From the NCBI RefSeq assembly GCF_001949145.1, contig NW_019091573.1, forward strand, positions 243,450 through 307,449: 64,000 nucleotides of DNA, in the 5' to 3' direction. Within the stretch, counting starts at the first letter, position 1; each line of letters begins with the position of its first letter. Of this stretch, positions 12,371-24,300 are shown piece by piece. Made by a program: the position numbers and the translations under genes. Under the pieces are notes generated by a model, which was not told the origin of the DNA, searched no databases, and saw nothing but the letters and a program-made list of their open reading frames with translations. This stretch comes from Acanthaster planci. Taxonomy: Eukaryota; Echinodermata; Asteroidea; Valvatida; Acanthasteridae.

Positions 12371-13438
12371 ATGCACTGCTACAGTTCCATTGCAAACTCT
12401 GTGCAGAGGCTATTTATAAGAATGCAGTACCAAATTTAAAGCAGCACATTCTATTCCTTCTTCAAATTTGTCCCTGTGTAGGAGGTAGAGAACACCCCTT
12501 TTAGAAACTAAAACGACTGTCAATATCACTTAGCATGTTATAATGAATTGCTTGACTGATTGCAAGGCAGGAACCCCAAAAGGGTTGAACTACCATCTGA
12601 TGCTGACTCAACTGAGTGTGTAGGACACCTCTGTTACCCCTTACCAGGCGACCTTTGAAATTTGAGATCAATCGGAGTCTGACCACACTTTAAAAAGAAA
12701 TGGTTTTGGACAGGTCACCAAGAGAAATCAAAATACATGTACATGCACTTATAGGAAATTAAGAATGGACTGAAGTTGCATGCTTTCGGGATGGACTGAT
12801 TACCTCAGTTTTGACGGTGACCTTTTAGGCTTGTGTTCTGGTTTTAATTATTACACTAAACATGTAGGACATTGATTGAAAATGACTGGAACTGGAATTA
12901 GGTACTACAGTAACTTTATAATTTTGCTCTGTATCTTAGCCCACCTATCAAGTCCATTTTAGTTTAGTTTTAATGGGAGCTTTAAAAAGGTTGAGCTTTT
13001 GTAGTTTGAGCATGCAGAAGCCAGCCAGTTTAGAGTTCCAGATATATGCAAAGTACCAGCACTTCAGAAAAACTTATACCAAGTCACCATATTATGAATA
13101 GTCTTCATAACAGTGTTATAACCAGTTTAATTAGATCTCTATGGATCACTTAAACGTATATGTAACCTGAAACCTGAACTTGTAAATGGAAGGACGTGAT
13201 CTTGATTAAATCCAAACTATTTCTTTAACAGTTGTTAGCCAGCTTTCCTGAGTGAAGGGCTTGGATTGTCACAAATATTTTCCTTATGGTTTTAGCATTG
13301 TTGCCTTCTTCTCTAGCTAAAGGTCATACTCTAACCACAGTTTCAGTCTGTTTGCAGAACCACGCACTCTGCCATCAGCTGAGAGAGTCAGTACGTAGGA
13401 ACTCCCTGAGACAGTTCAGGCACAGATGTCTGTTATTA

Positions 13439-13812
13439 AGGCCTTTTCACACCACAGCCTCTCAACCGGGGTTGAACTCGACCCTGGGTGAATACATGAC
13501 TGCCCCGGGTTGAAATTTAGTTTTTCAACCCCACGTTCATTCATGTGTTGTTGCACTCTTGTTCTGTTTGAACCGAGCTTATCGGAGTGAGTTCAACCCT
13601 GAAATGAGCATGAAAATTTTTCAACCCGGGTTGAAAATTTTCAACCCTGGTCTAGAGCAGGGTTGGGCTCAACCGCCATTGAAATCAGTCTCGGGGTTGA
13701 TGCAGGGTTTTATTTGCTCCGGGTTGAAAATGTTCTAGTGTGAATCGTCACCAGTTTTCAACCTGCATCAACCCTGTATCAACCCCGAGATTTGTCTAGT
13801 GTGAAAAGGCCT
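13439..13812. mobile_element. MITE-like DNA transposon, TTA target duplication (Harbinger/PIF-like)
   Basis: This 374 bp element has matching termini: AGGCCTTTTCACAC at the left (13439-13452) and its exact reverse complement GTGTGAAAAGGCCT at the right (13799-13812). Both sides are flanked by TTA (13436-13438 and 13813-13815), which is the expected target-site duplication. The interior is dominated by short inverted units of the type TCAACCC/GGGTTGA, so the whole element can fold. It has no transposase coding capacity and is therefore non-autonomous. A TTA/TWA duplication with GGCC-type termini points to the PIF/Harbinger superfamily, which is an inference from known families. Confidence 0.85.
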
Positions 13813-16090
13813 TTAGATCCCTAGAATGAGGCAATCATGATTTTATGTAAAATGGGAGGAGGCTGCCACCTCCCTACTCACATATATTCCTCCAAAATGC
13901 CTCAGATGGTTCTAGTACATGCTGTTTTTTTGAAGATTTCTGATTTCCCCCCTTCTATTTTACTAAACAATGGAATTAATGAACAGTGGTCTTAAACTTC
14001 AATGTACTTTCCAGTTGACTTGAACTTTGCTTAAAAGAAGATTTCAACATGGAGCCTGAGATGAGGCTGGTGTGCTGGAAGATAACCTTGCTAGCCTGTT
14101 TAATTCAGACTCAGGGAACATTGGGAGTGTTTCATGCCTTTGTCGTATCGAATTTCACTCAACCTTCATATATCCCTGAGGCATGCCAGATTACCCACTA
14201 CAGGAGAGTGTCACATCACAACCAATCAGCTTCAAGGATTCAAGTTTGGTGGAAAACATGTGCTTATGACCCCATTCTATATGTGTTGTCTTGTTTTGGT
14301 TTGCTTTACTCCTTCTTTTACCCCTGAGACTCTGGCAGAACACTTGAGGTTTTCCTTTCACCTTTAAAAGGGGAAGCTTGTTTTCTGGCCTCAGGGCATA
14401 TAGGTGTAGGATGGTACCTTAACTTTAAAGTATAAGGTGCTTGTGAGGAGAACTGGCTTCTATCACTAAAGGTAGTAATAACTTAGGATTTTGTTGGCAG
14501 GCAGAGAGTTTTGATTGGGGGTGTATTACGCCCCCTTTATGCCACAGGAGGAAGAGACTTCCATGTGAGGATGAAGACGCTACTTAACTGTTTGTGTTTG
14601 TCATCCACAAACCCCAGAATCTCCAACAGTTTGAATAACACAATTTGTCTTCCTTCCTGCATGCTGGATGTTCTGGTCTGTTTCCATTCAATGTCTAGCT
14701 AGTTTCATTTCCTCACAGTATGCATGAGACCACTAGAGAGGTTCCTCGCACCAGTTGAAAGTCTTACCGTAAAGGATTGAGCTCACGGGCACAGCTGAGA
14801 AATTGTATGCAAAGTAATATCAACATCAACATCCTGAGAATGCAGCGGGGACTGGCAAGGAAATTAACTAGCAGAAAATCAAATTTCACTGGTTGGGTTA
14901 CATGGATAATGTTTATCCTGGTAATGAAGCCATAGACGTACAGTATGCAAGAACTGAGAAGCAGTCTGCTTGGGTATAGGCCTAAGTAGCACATGTATGG
15001 GAGTAGAGCCTAGCCTCTGGACCAGTCTCATGATGTGCATGCTGGCAATATCCACTGCCTGTTACAGTCATAGATGCTAATTTACAATAACAGTTCCTCT
15101 TTCACTCTAAAGGGTAACATTGCAGAATCGACTACCAACCAAGGATGATTTTTGCAATCTTGGCAAAGAGAAAGGTCTACAGATGTGAATTTGTGAAATT
15201 GTGATGTACATGCACATGCAGCAAATTGGACGTTGACACAAGACCCACTGTAATTGATCAATAATTGGCTTTAGGCTAAATATCATTGAGTAAACTGCAC
15301 ACCAATTAAAGACACCATTCAGGGTTGACCAGGTGCACTTAAAGGCATTCTGCCCCAAACAAATCAACCACAGAAAGTGCATTGATGTTGACAAGCTGTA
15401 CTGGTTGTTAATGTAATTGTGACAGATCTGTTGTTCTAAGATTAACCTGGAAGGAGATTTGATTTGTGTAATCTGTGCAGTTCCACAGTTCCTCAAAAAT
15501 ATACCCTGAACTGAAAGACAGTCTCATGTTTAACCTTTCCAGATACTTTCCAGGAGGAAATTCTGAGTCTCAGATTTCTGTAAATGCAATTTCTCAGGCA
15601 GGTTTCTCACGGAAATACTCGTTTAATCCCTGTTATGACCCAGGAAGTTATGTATGCATTTCAGGTATCGATGATTTTTTTTACAGATATATGTAAAATA
15701 AGCTGAAAACATCAAAATAACACAATTAATATTTTTTTTGTTTAAGTTTATACTTTTCACCATATTCAGTCCGATTCCAAAAATTCAGTCCAGATCCCAA
15801 TGCAAGAGCCATACTTTGACCAGATGTTGCATATAAGTCAGGAAAAAAATTACTTGAATAAAATTTTGAACAAAATAGCTATAAATGAAACTGTCAGTTT
15901 ATGGAAACATTAAACTGGTTTCTGTTTCAGTGACAGCCTCATTCAAATACAACTCTTTGCAAAAAAACTTGTTTAAGTCATGTGTAATTTGAATTGGTTA
16001 CATTCATATGTGAACTGACTCTGTCTGGATGTGGACTGGAAAGTAATGTCAATGATAATTATGGTAGGCACCTATATTTTGTTATTATTA

Positions 16091-16650
16091 AAGGTTAACA
16101 GAAATTGAAAACATTTAGTTCACATGAAGTATTGTAAAATAAGAATAAATACATAACCATTTCAAAAACATCGTAAATATGAAATTTACCCCTTTAATTG
16201 TGACCCCAAAATGAATAAAAAGATCCTGCTTTTCCCGGCCCACAAAAACAAATCCCTTTTGGCTGTCTCAGTTCAAAAAATACACGGTAGGACTGTGTCC
16301 TTTAATTTCTACCTTGAATGGAGACACTGTTTGCCTGTGGACCAATGTACATTAAACACAGCGTAGTCCATTGTTTGCCTGCGATACTGCATGTACTGTG
16401 TGCTATGTATGTGTACACTGTACAGTTCGGCGTTCTGGCAATAACGTCATCCAATCAGCCTGTGAACGCAAATGGCCAAAAGGGGATTTTTGTGGGTGGG
16501 GAAATGCTGGATCTTTTTATTTACTTTGGGGTCACAATTAATAGGGTAAACATTACATTTGTGATGTTTTTGAAATGGTTATGTACATGTATTTAATGTT
16601 ATTTTGAGATACTTCATGTGAACTTAATGTTTTTAATTTCTGTTACCCTT
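16091..16650. mobile_element. Foldback/MITE-like element with arms of about 170 bp
   Basis: The left arm begins AAGGTTAACAGAAATT and the right arm ends AATTTCTGTTACCCTT. The two match as inverted repeats for about 170 bp through landmarks including TTCACATGAAGTAT, ATAACCATTTC-AAAACATC, AATTGTGACCCCAAA, AATAAAAAGATCC and CCCTTTTGGC. The central part is unique. Both ends abut TA (16089-16090 and 16651-16652), consistent with a TA or TTAA target. No protein is encoded. The ends differ by a few substitutions, so this is an old non-autonomous insertion. Confidence 0.85.
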
Positions 16651-17544
16651 TAATCTTTGGCGTGCATGTAGGAGGTGTGTTTCATTGGCAGGGTCAGTGA
16701 TGTGGTTAGGTGGGAGGGAAGGTGTGTTCCTGTCTGAAGAGAGGTTTGCCCCATTATGCCATTCCTGCAATCTCAGTTTCATCCCCAAATGTTGGACAGG
16801 AGAAAAACATGGCATTATTTGAAACCACATATGTAAAACAAAGCTTATTGAAGAACCCTCCCAGAAAATGCTGCCCTTAAGTGCTGCAACTCCTATATAT
16901 TGGACCGTTGTTTGGCCACTTTGCATAATGTAGGAATGACACAGGGTGAGGGAAGGGACGTGATATAAAGGTAGAGACAGCAATAGGTATTTTCCCACTA
17001 CCTGTATGTCTGAAATTTGCTCAAAGTTTACACCCAATTGGATAGTTCATGTATTTATATTGTAGTTTACAAGTTTAACATGGTTTGAGCTTGAAGAATT
17101 GTTTTAGTTTCCTGAGATGTTGGAAGTTGATAAACCAGTTACTGTGATGAACTACCTGAAATGAACTATGTCATATGTGTTTACGTCGTACATGTCAGTT
17201 GCCATGACAATTTCAGACATTTAAAACGCTACTCTACTTTGTACATGTGCCGTCATCTTTTCATGGGTATCTAAGGTGATACATGTACATGTACGTGCGC
17301 TGGTATACCTGGGTGATGATTCAAATATAGTGTCATAAAATGCACCCATTATGCATGTTCTCAGAAACAGTTCACTTGTGTATTGGATTTGCGAGTAGAT
17401 CCTCAGGTGCACACCTGGTATGCAGCATAATCAGTGACTGGCGCACGGTTGTGAATAGACTAGTGAGAATTTAGCTTTTGATCACGAATAGGTATTGATA
17501 CGGTATTGTAATCCTATTTCATTTTCATTGGTAATCCTTCACAG

Positions 17545-17811
17545 CTCCACCCGTCATCACCACCCCGTTACTCAACCAGACTGTGTACCAAGAGGCCCTG
17601 GTCTACTTCACCTGCCAGGCAGCTGGTGAGCCGCGGCCAGACCTGGTCTGGTTCTTCAACAATGGTCCTGTGCCCAGCTGGGGCAGCATCTCCAACCAGG
17701 GCCAAGTGCTGACCATCGTCTCGGCCAGTGAGGTGACCGCGGGAAAGATCACCTGCCGGGCCGAGAACAGGCGAGGGCAGGTCCTCTCCGAGGCATACCT
17801 ACAAGTCAGAG
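17545..17811 (+). CDS. Exon c: complete Ig domain (Ig-C)
   Basis: This 267 bp exon runs phase 1 to 1, from a CTTCACAG acceptor to a G|GTACTT donor, with one Ig domain on one exon. The first Cys is at 17613-17615 (YFTCQAAGEPRP) and the core Trp at 17649-17651 (LVWFFN). The second Cys is at 17754-17756 within AGKITCRAEN. Here the usual D-x-G-x-Y-x-C signature is degenerate: the Gly is kept, but Asp is Thr and the corner Tyr is Ile. An N-glycosylation motif (NQT) precedes the first Cys. The exon is noticeably more GC-rich than its surroundings. Its final G joins TT at 18177 to make Val. Confidence 0.95.
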
Positions 17812-18176
17812 GTACTTCATCTCTCTCTAAAACCCACTTACTCTACATTAATTGGACTGGCTGAAAGCACCCACATGCTCAAGGACCATCCATTTTTTCT
17901 CGTCATTTCCACTAAGTGTACAGTGAACACACTTTTGGGTCCCACTCCTTTCCAAGGGAGTGCAAACAAAATTTCTCAGAAGATTTCTTTGCTGAGTATT
18001 AATTGTTTAATAATTTTAAAAAAACTTGCATCAGTTTAATACTGGTGACTGACATGGCTACAGCACTTCATCTTTAGTGTGTGTAAAATGGCTCAATAGT
18101 CTCAACTACAAAATTGTAAGTTCAGACAGTTCTTCATGTAGTGCATTAAACGTGTCTTCTCTCCACCATCTTGCAG
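17812..18176 (+). other. Intron 3, 365 bp
   Basis: This is the shortest intron of the gene in this window, running from a GTACTT donor to an ATCTTGCAG acceptor. It is AT-rich and I see nothing else in it. Confidence 0.85.
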
Positions 18177-18374
18177 TTGCTCCAGACATCACACCCATCA
18201 GTGACTTAACCATCAATGTGGGTACATCCTTAACTGTCCAGTGCATCACCAGTGCCTTCCCTGAGCCTACCATAACTTGGCTGAAGGGGCAGGATGTCAT
18301 CATTTCATCCGACAGAGTCACCATCACCCCTCCGAATGCCCTTATGATTGCCTTAGTTTCTAAAGATGATCAAG
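18177..18374 (+). CDS. Exon d: Ig domain, N-terminal part (Ig-D)
   Basis: This 198 bp exon runs phase 1 to 1, from a CTTGCAG acceptor to a CAAG|GTATAG donor. It carries the first Cys at 18242-18244 (LTVQCITS) and the core Trp at 18278-18280 (TITWLKG). The exon ends within the D-x-G-x-Y-x-C signature, after DDQ. The remaining strands come from the 69 bp exon at 21268, giving 267 bp in total, exactly the length of exon c. This is the last Ig domain before the FN3 series. Confidence 0.93.
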
Positions 18375-18997
18375 GTATAGAAGAGCAAACTAAGATCATT
18401 CTTTGCTGCATATTAAAGTTTGTTCTCCTTATATCTCAAGTACCAAGGAACTGTTTGGAAAAGTATTCTGAATCCTACGGACAAATGTAATGCACTTTAC
18501 AGAGGAAAATTGTATGCTACTTGGCGCATCTAATATGTAAAGTTTTTATCACTCAAAATCTGAGACTGGGGCAAAGTTTGTGGAGCTGCTGAGCTCAGAA
18601 ATATATTGCTTACGCAGGTTACCAGCCAGTGTTTATTGATATTTATTTGTTTTTGACTGGCACATCACTTCTGTTTTTGCTTTCATTTTTCTTCAGTTTG
18701 TTTACCCTAAAGTCTTTTCTGCTCCATGAAATTTGGCCTGGATCTCTCTTGAGAACATGTTTCACTTTCAACAGTCTAAGCTTGCACAGATAGTTGCAAA
18801 GGTGTGAGAAATGAATGCTGAAATGGCTTTAATACAGGAGCATCTCTTTAAAAAGCCATTTCCTCAAAATACTAACATTTTCACCGAATAAATGGGTTTT
18901 GAAGATAGCATCACAAAACCTTTGACTCATCGTTACAGCATGCCCGCATCAGTATATCTTGGCAAATCCTGGCTGTTGAAGTTGGCCAACCAGTATA

Positions 18998-19570
18998 ATT
19001 GTGTGCAAAGGAAATTGTCTCAAAAGATTAACTTTGTCAATTGCTGTTTCTGCGTAGCTTACTCTGTTATTTATTAAAAGCCCCGCGGCTGTGTTATAAG
19101 ATGTTATATGTTGCTGTCGAATAGCATTAGGTATTTTCCTGCTCTTTAAGGTCCCATGTTGTGGGTCACAAAAAGTAGTATATATATTTATACTCGGTCC
19201 TTTTACACTGGGAATACAAATGGATGGTGCTTGCGGATTACTCATTCAGATATGACACATCTGCTGTTGACAGCAGTTGCATGGGATTCAGATCATCATA
19301 TCGTGATAGCCAGGATGATGAATTATGTCTGCTTTTCCATGATGTGAACATTTTTTGTTGACTGAGTGATGTGGGACCGCTGTGTTGACAAGGATCAGTT
19401 ATGAGGTGAAAATGGTTAAAATTGAGTTAAAACCAAAAAGGTTAAAAGCTTTTAACCACTTTGTGCAAAAGAGATTGTGTCAAAAGATTAACTTAAAATT
19501 AAAACTTTAAATTAACTTTAAAGAGTAGCTTTCTCTGTTAATGATAAAAAGCTCCGCAGGGCTTTTTAAA
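18998..19570 (+). repeat. Diverged direct duplication within intron 4
   Basis: The stretches at about 18998-19095 and 19458-19570 share, in order, GTGCAAA-G-A-ATTGT, TCAAAAGATTAACTT, TAGCTT-CTCTGTTA and an AAAGC-CCGC-G-GCT block. They are spaced about 460 bp apart. The second copy also carries inserted A/T-rich sequence. No function is suggested. Confidence 0.6.
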
Positions 19571-19854
19571 AACCATTTAAAAATGGTTAGTTGTAAAACC
19601 AGAGAGGAACAAACCATGTGGCCACAGTTACCTTTGGCCCATTACATGAAATTAATAACCAATGAAGTTTATGGAGTCTTTAAGGATATTGACCGGTAGG
19701 CTATCCTCATGAAAATGAGGTCAGCTTCTAGTCTAGCTTGTCGCTGTGCAGCTGAAACTGGTCAGCTGAAACTTGTACATTATACCAAATTGCAACTCAG
19801 TTTGCATCAATGTTTTTATGGCCATTTGGGCCTGTGATAGTATACTATGGATTT

Positions 19855-20125
19855 AAGTGTGGCATGATGATCTATCTCTTCTGAGCAGGAGCAAACAAGG
19901 GCGTGTTTTGAAGTGAAATTGGCCGTCTTTTGGTATGCACTCACTGCATAGGCACACAAGTTTATGTACATGTGACACAGAGCACACTGAGTATGGGCAA
20001 CAAATTTAGTCTGGAACGTGTGGTCTTCGTGTGCATGCCGAATGGGTCCAAGAACCTGGTTGGAAAACTTAGTACCATCTGTCTTTCTTTCGCCAGTGAG
20101 GGTGCACTTCAGCTCAGGGCAGATT
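19855..20125 (+). repeat. Dispersed repeat family R4, copy 1
   Basis: This copy matches 60838-61083 in direct orientation. Shared blocks in order are GAGCAGGA, GGGCGTGTTTT, CATTGCATAGGC (with a CACTGCATAGGC variant), GCACACAAGT, GAGCAC-CTGAGTA, GTCTT, CAAGAACC, ACC-TCTGTCTTTCTTT and GGTGCACTTCAGCTC. Repeats of this length about 41 kb apart suggest a moderate-copy transposon or SINE-like family. Confidence 0.75.
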
Positions 20126-21267
20126 GTCAAGAAAGAAATAATCTCAAATCCTGTGCTACATGTATATAAAATGTATATCCAGATTGTACATGAAGAAGCT
20201 CACAAGCACTTAGGAAATTAAACGATATACACATGTAAATTGGACACAACATGGGGGTTATAGCCCCTCCAGTTTCATTTCAAACATCATGTTACACTTT
20301 TTAAATTGGAATTTATAGTTTGACTTGATGTGTTTTTTTTTTATTTTTCATCAAAATTAGAACAAATAAGATGGATCAATGTCACCTGGATTTTTTTCAT
20401 TTGTTGGTGTCTTTAAACTAAGTTTAGTTTCAGACAATCATCAGTGATTTGCCCTTTTCAAGCATTCTACAAATTGAAAGCAGAGTACCTGCTTTAACTC
20501 AGCAGTTCAGACCTTGCCAACTTCACGTCCAGGGAAAAAGGGAGCTTTGTGCTGTTTTTATTCCCAGTTCTCTGGGGCATTGGCACAACACACCATGATT
20601 CCCCTCCGGTAATGCTCAACATTGAACTACAAGTTTGTTCAGCAGTTGGGTCTTGTTTCCAGCCAGCTTGTGTGCTGTTGTGAATTTCTGCGAAGTGGGT
20701 TATTTTTAGAGATGGGAGAGATGGAGGGAAGCGATGCATGCTGTTATTAGCCTGATTGAAGTCATGTTGCATGGGTGGTCCCACCTCTGCAGTTTCCTGA
20801 ACATGGAGTGGGTTTCAATCTCAATGTGTTGGCAGCCTAAGAGTAAATCCTGAGGGAGTTCGAAGTGTATTTGTCAGGCTGGCAGCGTTTGTGAAGTCTT
20901 TGTGGTCTATAAATAAAGCAAATGTTAAAGAACGTTCCATTATATAGGTTAATGAAGTTAAGAGAAACAAGTTTGCTGAAACTTATGTCAGCTTGGTCTT
21001 AGAAGTATCAGTGGATTATATTGCAGTCCATGATGATATTTGTCACTAACTAAGATTTTTGCCAGAAAGAAGAAAATAAAGCATTATTGCAAATATTGTT
21101 AATATCAAGGAAAACATTGACACCAGAATTGTTTCTTGTCATTCACCAATTATTTTCGCATTGATATTTACGCTGTCATTAAATTGAACAAATGGTGTTG
21201 GTTGGAGGCATTCGTTTTTTGAGATGTTACAAAATAAAGTGTTTTTCCTTTTTCTCCTGACTGTCAG

Positions 21268-21336
21268 GTGATTACAGTTGTGTAGCTTCTAACGATGTTG
21301 GACAGACAAGGGAGACTTTTCGTGTCTCAGTGCTTG
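21268..21336 (+). CDS. Exon e: Ig domain, C-terminal part (Ig-D)
   Basis: This small 69 bp exon runs phase 1 to 1, from a CTGTCAG acceptor to a CTTG|GTAAGT donor. It completes the last Ig domain, supplying G-D-Y-S-C with Cys at 21279-21281, then VASNDVG and the final strand. The previous exon ends in G, making Gly at the junction and restoring D-x-G-x-Y-x-C. It is too short to stand out on its own; the case rests on the splice sites, the phase and the exact completion of the domain. The terminal G joins GG at 27169 to make Gly. Confidence 0.93.
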
Positions 21337-24300
21337 GTAAGTCATGTTCCTTACTGGATCTTGCTCACAGTCATTCAAGGTTGAGAATACCTGCTTGGCC
21401 CTGCCTGGGCGGGTCTGCAACTTTGTCAGTGGGAGAGTCTTGGTAAATTACCCTTGGGCCCTTTGTATCCAAGGTTTCCTTCAGGGAAGTGTTCACTGTT
21501 CATCTGGTGTCTTTATCATGCAAGCTTTGCCGAGTTTCTGGTGGCTTGCTTCCAGTCATGAGGGGCAGCTCTTCAGTCATTGCGCCACCAAGTCAGTAAG
21601 GCTCGGCAGGCAGTGTGACCCCTGTGCCTGCGCTGATCCACTTTTCCTGAGTGTGAAACTCCCCTCCTCCTTCCCAGTAGGGAAAGATTAGCACTTTCCT
21701 CTTTTGGGAGTAATTATTTACATCTGACCTTTCCCCAGTTAAGTTTGATTGAACAAATTGAACACCTCACTAAACGAAAGACCCAACTCCACCAGTTTGG
21801 CCTAGGAGAGTTAAAGGATTTCCTTTGCAACTCCTTCAAAAAATATTCAGTTTTTCTTTTGAACTCAAGAAAGGTTTTGTTGGAGTTGGGCCCTTCTTTC
21901 AATTAGTCATTCAGTTGAAAAATGCAGCCTTTGCTCCATCAATTCATGTTGGAACCCAATAGTTCTGTCCATTTATACGTGTACTCATCTCATCATCAGC
22001 ATGCACCTATCAGTTGTAAGATGCACCTTGCCAGCCCCCTAAACATGTACATCTTAGTGGTTTTATGGTCAGATGATGGAGGTGCATCAAGTGTGATTTC
22101 CTTGCACCACAAATACATCGTTGGGTGTGTCATGGAATGGAAAAATGGCATGTTTTATGCGTAGAAAGGTTTACAACTTTACATTGCAAAACCCAGTTAT
22201 ATTATGACATGGTCAGCGTCAGGTCTCAGTAATCTCAGTCTCAGTTCTCCGAAACAAAGGGCAAGATCATGTTCTGTTTGAAGGGTCAGTTGAAGTATTT
22301 TGTGGGACCCAGGGGAGCGATGTTGGGTGTAGCCTCCCTTCTGGTGTAAGGTGCAATGTGAGCACATTACTCACCTGGGGAAAAGGGGGAGAGAAAAGCG
22401 TTGGCAAGGTAGGGCATCCTCCTGGCATACTTGTCTCTAGGGTCCATCCCAAGAACTTTTAGGTTCTGAAATAAAGCCATACACATGGTTTCCATTGCTG
22501 GTACAGCAGGCTGCAGGACTTCGATATTGCAGCTGTTTTTAACCCCTCCCTCAGCCCGCAACTGTTGCTGGCCACGTCTTCTTGCATTCTGTGACAGGGT
22601 TTCAGGATGCTGATAAGTAATGGTGAAATGAATGACGCGACATATGGTAGTATTAATCAAAGTCATAAATTTTGACTTTTATTGCCCGTTTCAGGTATCC
22701 TTGAACATGGGTTACAGTAATGTCCAATATCTCTTCTGACTAAAAAAGGTTGTCAGCATCTTTACTTTGTGAACTCTGCTAATGTTCACGTCTTGTTGGC
22801 AACATGTATACATACAAATCTGTATCACGCCCTGAGACATGTGAGAAGAGCATGTTCATAATCACTTTAACATCTTTGATTAAAGAAAAATTGTGGCAAA
22901 ATGTGTTGCCAAAGACATTCTGAACTGCGATGGGGTTTAAATTACTACAGCATAGACATTGGACCACAACGCTACCTTTACATGAATTCTGTTGGATCTA
23001 CACAAACAGGAAAAAGACGATTTCCAAAAATTAAAATGCATTGAAAATACCACAATAAATTTGTGGGTGTCTTGAATATTGGTTTTCAATGTAATCACAT
23101 TTTCTTGTACCATTGGTCTCCATCGAGGATTTTCTGTGGAATTTTTGCAAGACAGAGATCAACTCATCCAATATTTGCCACACATGTACAGTGTGGTGAG
23201 ACTGCATGCGACAGTTCACAACCATGGATATGGCTGCATTGATAAAGCATTAAGTTGACTTCCGTCTGCTACCAATGTGTTTAAATTGTTTTCCAATTGA
23301 AATGTTGAAAGGTCCAAGATGGCAAAACGGTTCTTCCGTCCATCTTTGTAAACATTTCCCCTGTTCCTGTCAAAACTGACTTGCCCCCATCCAATCTTGA
23401 CACGCGACTGGTCTCATTGGGCACAGATCTTTCATTTGTGGTTTTCCCCTTATCCCACTGCTGTCTGTTAATGTCTCTCAGGTTTCTTCTTGGGAAGTTT
23501 TTGTGGGGGAAGGAGCGGTTATGTTGAGGAGGGAGGTATTTCCTTTTTTTAGTGAAAACTCCAGTAGAGCACCAAAACGTTTGCTCAAGTTTGGTGTCTG
23601 TAATGGTTTTTGACACAGATGGGCTGATGGGTTGGAAGCTGATGAAAGAAAAGGTCATGCTGAAATGGAAGATGTGTGGCTGCATAGGCTACAGGGCCCT
23701 GTGGGGCCTAACATTTGTCTGCTGTCTGTGCATGGCCACAGGTGTATTGCAGACAGCCCTGTGAAATGCCTGGATTTGAAATTTGACCTTCTGTAAACTG
23801 AAAAAAATACAGGTTATGAGTGGGTGTGATTCAAATCTTATTTCATGCTTTGTTATTTAAAACTTTGCATGGTGTAACAAACCATATTTGCGGGGGATCC
23901 AATTTCAGTCAGATTTTCCAATGTAGGGTATCGATTTGAAAACGTTAAAATTTTAAGAATGAGACTTTATTCTACAATTTCATTCCGACCCCCCAAAATC
24001 ACCGGATACCAAAGGGTTTCAAATGTATATAATACATTCAGGAATACATGATGAAATTGCATGAATTGGGTCTCCCATTGATATAGTCTATTAATTAAGG
24101 AAAACTGGCTCGTGTGTCTAAAGTATTGGCTCAGAGAAGAGGTGGATGTGTGGGAAAAAGTCACAGTGTTTTGAGTGGTACATGTATATGTTGTTGCTAT
24201 TGGAAACCTTTCCTGTTTTTGAGACTCATTCTTTCACAGCAGGCTCTTCAGAGGCAAGGCTTTCTTACAGAAAAAGATTTTTCATGGTGTGCCTTACCTG

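Larger units (their letters stand above)
7323..17544 (+). other. Intron 2, about 10.2 kb
   Basis: This long non-coding interval lies between a GTAAGT donor and a CTTCACAG acceptor. It contains dispersed-repeat copies at about 7390-7840 and 10317-10490, a local duplication at 12284-12370, an inverted-repeat transposon at 13439-13812 and a second with long arms at 16091-16650. Between these I see only AT-rich sequence and scattered TACATGTA runs. No exon with homology is visible. Confidence 0.75.
18375..21267 (+). other. Intron 4, about 2.9 kb
   Basis: This intron splits the last Ig domain. It contains two related segments at about 18998-19095 and 19458-19570, and a dispersed-repeat copy at about 19855-20125. 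The acceptor is CTGTCAG after a T/C-rich tract. No coding evidence. Confidence 0.75.
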
